Source: Tistrella mobilis
GTDB taxonomy: Bacteria; Pseudomonadota; Alphaproteobacteria; Tistrellales; Tistrellaceae
Direction of reading: 5' to 3'
DNA length: 64,000 nt
Assembly (NCBI RefSeq): GCF_041468085.1
Contig: NZ_CP121017.1
Coordinates: 2,669,676 to 2,733,675, forward strand
The translations under genes were made by a program, and so were the position numbers. Positions 42,892 through 51,483 of this stretch are shown piece by piece; within the stretch, counting starts at the first letter, position 1, and every line of letters starts with the position of its first letter. The notes beneath the pieces were generated by a model. The model saw nothing but the letters and a program-made list of their open reading frames with translations. It was not told the origin of the DNA and did not search any database.

Positions 42892-44007
42892 TCAATAATA
42901 GGCGTACTTGCCGTTGCTCCACTTATAGACCACGTAGCCGGGCGCAGCCACGTCGCCCTTGGCATCGAAGCTGATATTGCCGAGCACGGTGTCGAACTTC
43001 ATCGAGTGCAGGTTCTTGTTCACCGCCTCGAAATCCACCGACTTCGCGGCAGTGGCCGCCTGGGCCCAGGCCTGAACCGCACCATAGGTGTAGAGGGTGT
43101 AGCCTTCAGGATCGAAGCCCGATTCCTTAAACTTCGCCACCACCGGCGCCGCCGCCTGGTTCAGCTGCGGATCCGGGCTGAAGGTCATCAGCGCGCCCTC
43201 ACCGGCGGGGCCGGTGATCGACCACCATTCCTCGGTGACCATGGCATCGCCCGACATCAGCACCGCATTCAGGCCGGCTTCCTTGGCCTGGCGCTGGATC
43301 AGTGCCGATTCGGTGTGATAGCCACCGACATAGATCAGCTCGATGCCCTCGTTCTTCATCTTGGTGACGAGGGCCGAATAGTCCTTTTCGCCGGCGGTGT
43401 AGGCCTCATACATGGCCTCCTGGACGCCGAGCTTGTTCAGGTTCTTCTTGGTCTCGTCCGCCAGACCCTGACCATAGGTGGTCTTGTCGTGAAGGATGGC
43501 GACCTTCTTGCCCTTGAAGTGCTCGTTGATGAAGGCGGCAGCCACCTCACCCTGCTGATCGTCGCGACCGCAGGTGCGGAACACGCCGGCCAGGCCGCGC
43601 TCGGTCAGCTGCGGATTGGTCGAACCCGGCGAGATCTGGACGATGCCCTCGTCGTTATAGATGTCCGACGCCGGGATCGACGAGGACGAGCACCAGTGGC
43701 CGGCGACGAAGACCACGCCATCCGACACCAGCTTGTTCGCCAGCGACACCGCCTGCTTCGGGTCGCAGGCATCATCGCCCACCACCAGCCGCAGCTGCTC
43801 GCCGTTCACGCCACCGGCAGCGTTGATGTCCTTCACCGCCATTTCGGCGCCGTTGCGCATCTGGGTGCCGATGACGGCGTACTGGCCGGTCATCGGGCCC
43901 GCAACCGAGATAACGATCTCGGCCTGCGCCGCACCGGCCAGCGCCAGCGTCGCCACGGCGCCGAGGAGCGCCCCCTTGAGACCGCGATTGATCGAAGTCC
44001 TGGTCAT
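42892..44007 (-). CDS. livK: Branched-chain amino acid-binding periplasmic protein
   Basis: A 371-residue binding protein with signal peptide (LLGAVATLALAGAAQA|E). The mature start EIVISVAGPMTGQYAVIGTQMRNGAEMAVKDINAAGGVNG is classical LivK/LivJ, and the paired cysteines DDACDPKQAV and VFVAGHWCSSSSIPAS are as in Leu/Ile/Val-binding proteins. It lies downstream of livHMGF and a DUF6867-type gene. Tandem repeats occupy the gap just upstream, so it may have separate expression control. Confidence 0.93.
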   Translation of the reverse strand: MTRTSINRGLKGALLGAVATLALAGAAQAEIVISVAGPMTGQYAVIGTQMRNGAEMAVKDINAAGGVNGEQLRLVVGDDACDPKQAVSLANKLVSDGVVFVAGHWCSSSSIPASDIYNDEGIVQISPGSTNPQLTERGLAGVFRTCGRDDQQGEVAAAFINEHFKGKKVAILHDKTTYGQGLADETKKNLNKLGVQEAMYEAYTAGEKDYSALVTKMKNEGIELIYVGGYHTESALIQRQAKEAGLNAVLMSGDAMVTEEWWSITGPAGEGALMTFSPDPQLNQAAAPVVAKFKESGFDPEGYTLYTYGAVQAWAQAATAAKSVDFEAVNKNLHSMKFDTVLGNISFDAKGDVAAPGYVVYKWSNGKYAYY

Positions 44008-44084
44008 GGTCTGGTCGTCTCCCTGTTGACCCGTGCCGACAGGCGATCACGCCCGCTCCCCCGGCACGGAAACCCGTCTCAACC

Positions 44085-44153
44085 TTCAGGCCCGTGGATT
44101 TCAGGCCCGTGGTTTCAGGCCTGTGGTTTCAGGCCCCTTGTTCAGGCCCTGGG
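44085..44153. repeat. Five tandem degenerate repeats, 13-15 bp, upstream of livK
   Basis: Units starting at 44085, 44100, 44114, 44128 and 44141 share TTCAGGCCCGTGG with small changes. They fill most of the 160-base gap between the DUF6867-type gene and livK, with the last unit 78 bases from the livK start. A similar 14-bp repeat occurs at 54328-54390. Confidence 0.75.
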
Positions 44154-44167
44154 GGCGCCTGCCTGTC

Positions 44168-44521
44168 TCAGCCGGCCACCCCACCTTTCTCACGCCAGCC
44201 GAAAATCCCGGCGCGCTCATAGGCCCATGGATACTGCTTCACCATCATCATCGCGCGATACGCACGATAAACGATCATCGCGATCGCGACGAGCACCACC
44301 GCATCCACCACATAGCCGGTGAAGGATAGCAGCTCGCCATCATAGAGCGCGTATTTCAGGAATCGCGATGCCGCCGCCAGCAGCATGCCATAGGGCACGG
44401 CATGCCAGACCGGCCGCCAGGTCATGGCCAGCGCACGGCCGGTCATGTAGGCACAAAAGCCCATCAGCACCAGCGTCACGCCGATGAAGACCGGCAGGCT
44501 GCTTCCGATCACGGCTTCCAT
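44168..44521 (-). CDS. DUF6867-type small membrane protein of the LIV operon
   Basis: A 117-residue protein with three hydrophobic segments (about 8-30, 42-58 and 68-88) and a positively charged C-terminus including KQYPWAYERAGIFGWREKGG. Small proteins of this kind sit between livF and livK in alphaproteobacterial LIV operons. The role is unknown; a small accessory subunit of the transporter is the natural guess. Confidence 0.7.
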   Translation of the reverse strand: MEAVIGSSLPVFIGVTLVLMGFCAYMTGRALAMTWRPVWHAVPYGMLLAAASRFLKYALYDGELLSFTGYVVDAVVLVAIAMIVYRAYRAMMMVKQYPWAYERAGIFGWREKGGVAG

Positions 44522-44549
44522 GACGCATTCCCCCCGTCGATACCGCGCA

Positions 44550-45259
<710 letters not shown>

Positions 45260-45263
<4 letters not shown>

Positions 45264-46147
45264 TGCGCCTCCGGGCTGATGCCGAGATCGGCTGCGACCT
45301 CGGGCGGCAGTTCGTCATCCTCTTCTTCGCCCAGATAGGCGCGGATGACGGCGGGGTCGTTACGTACCGCTTCGGGCAGGCCATCGGAGATCTTGCGGCC
45401 GTAATCCAGCACCACGACGTGATCGGAAATGGTCATCACCACGCTCATGTCGTGTTCGATCAGCAGCAGCCCCACCCCGTCACGATCGCGGATCGACAGC
45501 AGCAGATCGTTCAGTTCCAGCGATTCGCGCGGGTTCAGACCCGCCGCCGGCTCGTCCAGGCACAGCACGGCCGGGCGGGTGCACATAGCCCGGGCAATCT
45601 CCAGCCGGCGCTGATGGCCATAGGGCAGTTCGCTCGCCAGCCGGTCGGCATGGTCCATCAACTCCACCCGCCGCAGCCAGTCGACCGCCAGTTCAAGGGC
45701 TTCGGTCTCCACCTTGCGATAGGAAGGCAGGCCGAACAGGCCGGCGATGGAAAAGGCCGAAGCCTGCATCAGCAGGTTGTGCTGTGCCACCAGCAGGTTT
45801 TCGAGGACCGACAGGCTCGGGAACAGCCGGATGTTCTGAAAGGTGCGTGCCACGCCGGCCCGGGCGATGCGGAAGCCGTCCATCCGCTCCAGCTTGCGGG
45901 CGCCCTGGGCGGTGTGCAGGGTCAGGGCGCCTGCGGTCGGCCGGTAGAAACCGGTCAGACAGTTGAACACGGTGGTCTTGCCCGCGCCGTTCGGGCCGAT
46001 GATCGCGGTGATCTCGCCCTTGGCGGCGGTGAAGCTCAGATCGTTCACGGCGGTGAGCCCGCCGAAACGCATGGTCAGGTGCTCGACTTCGAGCAGCGGT
46101 GCCGGGGCGGTGGTCGCACGGGGCGCCGCGGTTGCGGTCGTCGTCAT
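45260..46147 (-). CDS. livG: Branched-chain amino acid ABC transporter ATPase LivG
   Basis: 295 residues from ATG 46147, which is preceded by GGAGG at 9 bases; ATG 46183 would overlap livM and add 12 residues. Walker A is GPNGAGKT, signature variant LPYGHQRRLEIARA and Walker B VLCLDEPAAGLNP, as in LivG. An Ala/Thr-rich leader of about 18 residues precedes the conserved domain. Confidence 0.94.
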
Positions 46148-46166
46148 CCGATGGATCCTCCCCGCC

Positions 46167-47491
46167 TCATCCGTCGCGTCCATCGAGGCCCAGCCTGGAC
46201 CTCAATCGCGAGAGCTGCATGGTCGGCTCGCGGAAGGCGAGCAGGCCGCGCGGCCGCCAGATCATGATCAGCACCATGGCAAGGCCGAAGAACAGCATGC
46301 GGAACTGCTGCAGATCACGGGCGAGTTCCGGCAGCAGGATCAGCAGGATCGCGGCCAGAACCACGCCGACCTGACTGCCCATGCCGCCCAGCACCACGAT
46401 CGCCAGGATCACGGCACTTTCGGTGAAGACAAAGCTCTCGGGGCTGATGAAGCCCTGACGGGTGGCGAAGAAGGCACCGGCGAAGCCGCCGAATGTGGCA
46501 CCCAGCGCAAAGGCCGAGAGCTTCACATTGGTGGGATTGATGCCCAGCGACCGGCAGGCGATCTCATCCTCGCGCAGGGCCTCCCAGGCACGGCCGATCG
46601 GCAGCTTGCGCATGCGCAGCACCACCAGATTGGTGATCAGCGCCAGCGCCAGGATCAGATAATAGAGGAAGATGACCCGGTGTTCGGAGGAATAGGAGAA
46701 TCCGAACAGCTCGTGGAAAGCAATCTCGCCCTCGCCCGCATTGCGGGTGAACTCGAAGCCGAAGAAGCTCGGCCGCGGAATGCTGGCGATGCCGTTGGGG
46801 CCGCCGGTGAACCAGCTCCAGTTCAACAGCACCACGCGGATGATCTCGCCGAAACCCAGCGTCACGATCGCCAGATAATCGCCGCGCAGGCGCAGCACCG
46901 GATAGCCGAGCGCGATGCCGAACGAGGCGGCGAAGAGGCCGGCCAGCGGCAGACAGGCCCAGAAGGACCAGCCGAAATAGGCATTCAGCAGGGCATAGGA
47001 ATAGGCGCCCACGGCATAGAAGGCGACATAGCCGAGGTCGAGCAGGCCGGCCAGGCCGACGACGATGTTGAGCCCCCAGCCCAGCATCACATAGATCAGC
47101 ACCAGGGTGGCGAGGTCGACCGAGGTGCGGTCCATGAACGGCATCAGCGGCAGGATGATGGCCACGACGATACCGCCCCAGCCGATGCCCTTCAGATATT
47201 TCGCCACCCCCTGGCCGGCATGGGTGCCCGCCCGGGCGCCGCCATGGGCCGGGCCGCGGAGCCGGGCCCAGCTGGTGATGGCCAGCCGGCCGAAGAACAC
47301 GGCGACGACCGCGATGATCAGCCAGTCCCAGCGTGGTTCGACCACCACGACCGGGCCTTCGGCGACGGTCTTAAGGCCCAGCATCGGCAGGGCCAGGATA
47401 AAGGCGACGAAGGCGGCAAGGCCTGCATCCTTGATCGCCGCGCCGAAGGGGTTGGGCCGGCCGGCGGCAGGAGTTCCGGTGGTGGTCGCCA

Positions 47492-47492
<1 letters not shown>
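46167..47492 (-). CDS. livM: Branched-chain amino acid ABC transporter permease LivM
   Basis: A 441-residue permease. The first about 130 residues are an extra hydrophobic region, as in long LivM proteins. The core has LGWGLNIVVGLAGLLDLGYVAFYAVGAYSYAL and the contact loop IGRAWEALREDEIACRSLGINPTNVKL, with GGMGSQVGVVLAA near the end. Its ATG shares a base with the livH stop (TGATG). Confidence 0.95.
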
Positions 47493-48406
<914 letters not shown>

Positions 48407-48915
48407 GACCCCCCGATACGGTCTTGGTCACGGCCGGCACGACGTGCAGCCCCTGACGTCGCCATCCCGTCTGCCCGGCAGATCCCAACCGTCAGGCCAC
48501 ACGCCCCTCGACCGGCATTCCCTCTCCCCCGAGAGAATGGCCTTGTGCTTCGGGCAGAGCCTTGCCTGCCGCACCGGTCATGAACATGGTCCGGACGGAT
48601 GACGTCTTCCCCCTGGTCATCCGCGATCGCCCGTCAATACCCTGCAATCGTCTTGCAGCCCCCGGTGTCGAGGCTTCTCTGCGACCCCCCGGTCGCGGCC
48701 TCGATCCCCTGTCATCGATCTGTCCAAAAGAGTAGCCACTGGCCGCGGGGCGCGGCAAGCCCCGAATGCCGCCTTGCCGAAGATTTGCCCGGGCGGCACT
48801 ATCGCGTTGCGTTCCTTCCGGGAATTTCCCGACGCACATGCAACTTCGAACATCTTCTACCAGCCCGTCCACTGTGGGTGGACGAGCGGTCGGAGCGGCC
48901 GGCCGAACTCTGTCG
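48407..48915. other. Gene-free region upstream of livH
   Basis: No convincing gene on either strand. It should carry the promoter of the second LIV operon. On the minus strand TTGCCG and TACTCT with an 18-bp spacer (around 48728-48757) are a weak sigma-70-like candidate. An imperfect inverted repeat lies near 48519-48541 in the livH leader. No sigma-54 element with correct spacing was found. Confidence 0.5.
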
Positions 48916-49170
48916 TCAGGCGATGATCGAACGGCCGCCGGGGCGGGGCGAGGCGGCCGGTGCCCGATCCTGCCCGGGCCGTGCGGCCTGGCTGCGCCGC
49001 TTGCGAACATAGGCGAGCTTGTCGCGTGCCAGCCGGACCAGTGCCGCTTCGGGCGTGCCGTGGGGTGCCATGAACGCCACTTCCTCGCCCGTCGCCGCAT
49101 CCACGGCTGCAACCCGCAGGAAACCTGCGGTGGCCGTTATCTCCAGCAGGATGTCGGCATCGGCGGCCAT
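48916..49170 (-). CDS. Small conserved hypothetical protein downstream of hemA
   Basis: An 84-residue protein (MAADADILLEITATAGFLRV...) with a short beta-rich N-terminal half containing AAVDAATGEEVAFMAPHGT and a helix ALVRLARDKLAYVRKR, then a Pro/Arg-rich tail. AAGGA lies 7 bases before ATG 49170. It follows hemA on the same strand after 135 bases containing a hairpin. It resembles small uncharacterised DUF6898-like proteins of Rhodospirillales by eye only; function unknown. Confidence 0.6.
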   Translation of the reverse strand: MAADADILLEITATAGFLRVAAVDAATGEEVAFMAPHGTPEAALVRLARDKLAYVRKRRSQAARPGQDRAPAASPRPGGRSIIA

Positions 49171-49244
49171 GGGCGGATCCTTCAGCGGATGATCCGGATA
49201 ATCTGGCCATGTCCGGTCCGCGGCACAAGGGGACCGACACACGA

Positions 49245-49274
49245 ACGGCGCCGGAAGAAGCCTTCCGGCGCCGT
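49245..49274 (-). terminator. Hairpin after hemA
   Basis: A perfect 13-bp stem, ACGGCGCCGGAAG with CTTCCGGCGCCGT, has a 4-base loop and lies about 30 bases after the hemA stop. No T-run on either strand; it may attenuate or stabilise rather than terminate. Confidence 0.5.
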
Positions 49275-49305
49275 CGGGTCGAATATGCGTGGAGGATGAC
49301 GCGCG

Positions 49306-50532
49306 TCAGGCGACCGCAGCCCCCTGTCGGCGATCGAGGCCGAGTTCGGCCCAGACCGACAGCAGCGCCTCGACCAGATGATCCATCATCGCGTCGTCAT
49401 GGAAGGGGCTGGGCGTAAAGCGCAGCCGCTCGGTGCCGCGCGGCACGGTCGGGTAGTTGATCGGCTGGACATAGATGCCGTGCTCGTCGAGCAGCAGATC
49501 GCTCGCCTTCTTGCAGGCGACCGGATCGCCCACCATCACCGGCACGATATGGCTGACCGACGGCATCACCGGCAGGCCCGCTTCGGCGAGCAGCCGCTTC
49601 AGTCGGGCGGCGCGCTCCTGATGGCGCTCGCGCTCGACCGTGCTTTCCTTCAGGTGCCGCACGCTCGCCAGCGCACCACCGGCGATCGCCGGCGGCAGCG
49701 AGGTCGAGAAGATGAAGCCCGGCGCATTGCTGCGGATGAAATCGACGGTCGCAGCCGAGGCGGCGACATAGCCGCCGACGATGCCGAATGCCTTCGCGAG
49801 GGTGCCCTGGATCAGGTCGATCCGCCCCATCAGATCCCGCGCCTCGGCGACACCACCGCCGCGCGGGCCGTAGAGACCGACCGCATGGACCTCGTCGATA
49901 TAGGAGAAGGCGCCATGGCGCTCGCAGACATCCAGGATTTCCGCGATCGGCGCAATATCGCCATCCATCGAATAAACTGATTCGAAGGCCACGATCTTGG
50001 GCGCCGCCGGATCGACCGAGGCGAGCTTCGCCTCAAGATCGGCCGGGTCGTTGTGCCGGAAGATGTGCCGCGCCGCCCCCGAATGCCGGATGCCGGCGAT
50101 CATCGAGGCATGGTTGAGCGCGTCGGAGAACAGATGGCACCCCGGCAGGCCGCGGGCGAGCGTCGAGAGCGCCGCCTCGTTCGCGTTGTAGCCCGAGGTG
50201 AACAGCAGAGCGGCTTCCTTGCCGTGCAGATCGGCAAGCTCTGCCTCCAGCAGCACGTGCAGGTGATTGGTGCCAGAGATGTTGCGGGTACCGCCGGCGC
50301 CGGCGCCCATGTTCCGCACGGCATCCTGCATGGCTGCAAGCACCTTGGGGTGCTGGCCCATGCCCAGATAGTCATTGCTGCACCAGACGACGATGTCGCG
50401 GGTCCCCTGGGGACCATGATGGGTGGCGCGCGGGAAGGCGCCGGCATGGCGTTCGAGATCGGCGAAGACACGGTAGCGGCCTTCGCGCTTCAGATCAGAG
50501 AGCGCGGCCTCGAAAAACGCCTGATAGTCCAT
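49306..50532 (-). CDS. hemA: 5-aminolevulinate synthase
   Basis: A 408-residue PLP-dependent alpha-oxoamine synthase. [28 protein letters not shown] is the bacterial ALAS N-terminus. [23 protein letters not shown] and [16 protein letters not shown] are conserved, and the PLP lysine is in [14 protein letters not shown]. It condenses glycine and succinyl-CoA, the first committed step of heme synthesis in alphaproteobacteria. The upstream region carries two sets of direct repeats and a possible promoter. Confidence 0.96.
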   Translation of the reverse strand: MDYQAFFEAALSDLKREGRYRVFADLERHAGAFPRATHHGPQGTRDIVVWCSNDYLGMGQHPKVLAAMQDAVRNMGAGAGGTRNISGTNHLHVLLEAELADLHGKEAALLFTSGYNANEAALSTLARGLPGCHLFSDALNHASMIAGIRHSGAARHIFRHNDPADLEAKLASVDPAAPKIVAFESVYSMDGDIAPIAEILDVCERHGAFSYIDEVHAVGLYGPRGGGVAEARDLMGRIDLIQGTLAKAFGIVGGYVAASAATVDFIRSNAPGFIFSTSLPPAIAGGALASVRHLKESTVERERHQERAARLKRLLAEAGLPVMPSVSHIVPVMVGDPVACKKASDLLLDEHGIYVQPINYPTVPRGTERLRFTPSPFHDDAMMDHLVEALLSVWAELGLDRRQGAAVA

Positions 50533-50700
50533 CACTAACCTCACAACACGTCGTGACGCGGTCCGCCCGGCGGTTCGTCCGTCGGGCTCGAGACCCACGT
50601 GCCGGGAAGGCTTTTCCCGCAGGACCGGTTCCGGTCAGGAAACCGGTCGGAACGGGGCGCCTCCTCTTGGCTCGGACACGTCACGCACCCGAACCGGCGT

Positions 50701-50735
50701 ATCGGCCAGAGACCGGTAAATCGGCCCGAGACCGG
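50701..50735. repeat. 16-bp direct repeat in the hemA leader
   Basis: ATCGGCC-N-GAGACCGG occurs at 50701-50716 and 50720-50735 (15 of 16 identical, period 19). It lies downstream of the predicted hemA start site, so it would be within the 5' untranslated region. Confidence 0.7.
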
Positions 50736-50767
50736 CGTCGCCCGAGGCGTGACATGTTGATGCCACA

Positions 50768-50796
50768 AAGATAGGCCGCCGGCCTACGCGACACAA
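50768..50796 (-). promoter_or_regulatory. Possible sigma-70 promoter of hemA
   Basis: On the minus strand TTGTGT and TATCTT are separated by 17 bp (3 and 4 of 6 consensus matches). Transcription would start near 50761, giving a leader of about 230 bases. Confidence 0.4.
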
Positions 50797-50824
50797 CGCC
50801 GCGTCACGGGCCGGGCGTGGAAAA

Positions 50825-50870
50825 TGTCGTGGGAGGCCGCGCGAAGAGTGTCGTGGGAAGCCGCGCGAAG
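50825..50870. repeat. 22-bp tandem direct repeat upstream of hemA
   Basis: TGTCGTGGGAGGCCGCGCGAAG-type units at 50825-50846 and 50849-50870 differ at one base (period 24). They lie 60-110 bases upstream of the possible hemA start site and abut the stop of the cyclic-nucleotide-binding gene at 50873. Confidence 0.8.
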
Positions 50871-50872
50871 GA

Positions 50873-51448
50873 TCAGGCGTCAGCCGGCTCTGCCGCTGCC
50901 GATCCGCTCTCCTCGCCTGCAACGGCGAGGCGATAGCGCTCCGTCGTGCGGTCGACGCGCCGGGCCAGCTCGCGCATGATCTCCACCGCCATCTGCGGGA
51001 CCTGCGCGATCAGCTGGAAAAACAGTTCCTTGGAGATCCGGAGCGCTGTGACGGGGGTGGCCGCCACCACCGTCGCGGTTCTGGGCACGTCGCACAGGAT
51101 GGCGATTTCGCCGACCACGTCGTTGCGGCCCAGATCGGCCACTTTCAAGGGGCCGCGGGGTGTTGCGACCTGAACCTCGGCCGTACCCTCGACGATGATG
51201 AACACCGCATCGCCGACATCACCTTCCGAAAACACCCGGTCGCCCGGATCGAAGGTCAGCCGTTCGCTGGTAAAGGCAACGAGCTTGAGCTTCGCCGGTT
51301 CGATGTTGGCGAACATCGGCACATTGCGCAGCACCTCGACATCACGGATCAGGCTCACCGTCGCCTCCTGCACCTTGGCCGCCGGGTCATCGCCGGCACC
51401 GATTCCCTTCGCATGCGTCTTCCCTCTGCATGCGTCCTGCTTTCGCAT
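50873..51448 (-). CDS. Stand-alone cyclic-nucleotide-binding domain protein
   Basis: 191 residues from ATG 51448 (51466 also possible). A single cNMP-binding beta-roll spans about 40-160: LRNVPMFANIEPAKLKLVAF, FSEGDVGDAVFIIVEGTAEVQV, and the phosphate-binding cassette region GEIAILCDVPRTATVVA with Glu and Arg positions suited to cNMP contact. No helix-turn-helix follows, so it is not a DNA-binding Crp; a helix and short acidic tail end the protein. It begins 35 bases after the degenerate ABC-exporter gene and is probably its partner or sensor. Confidence 0.82.
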   Translation of the reverse strand: MRKQDACRGKTHAKGIGAGDDPAAKVQEATVSLIRDVEVLRNVPMFANIEPAKLKLVAFTSERLTFDPGDRVFSEGDVGDAVFIIVEGTAEVQVATPRGPLKVADLGRNDVVGEIAILCDVPRTATVVAATPVTALRISKELFFQLIAQVPQMAVEIMRELARRVDRTTERYRLAVAGEESGSAAAEPADA

Positions 51449-51483
51449 TCGTCCCGAAGAACGCATTCCCCGGCTGCGTGCCG

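Noticed and set aside
44085-44153. CRISPR-like array
   Set aside because: Units of 13-15 bp follow each other without spacers and no cas genes are near; these are simple tandem repeats.
48754-48771. Possible second sigma-54 promoter upstream of livH
   Set aside because: GGC and TTGC elements are present on the minus strand, but the GG-to-GC distance is 2 bp too long for a functional -24/-12 element.
50757-50770. Possible FNR box at hemA
   Set aside because: Only the left half-site TTGAT is present; the right half reads CAAAG and does not match ATCAA.
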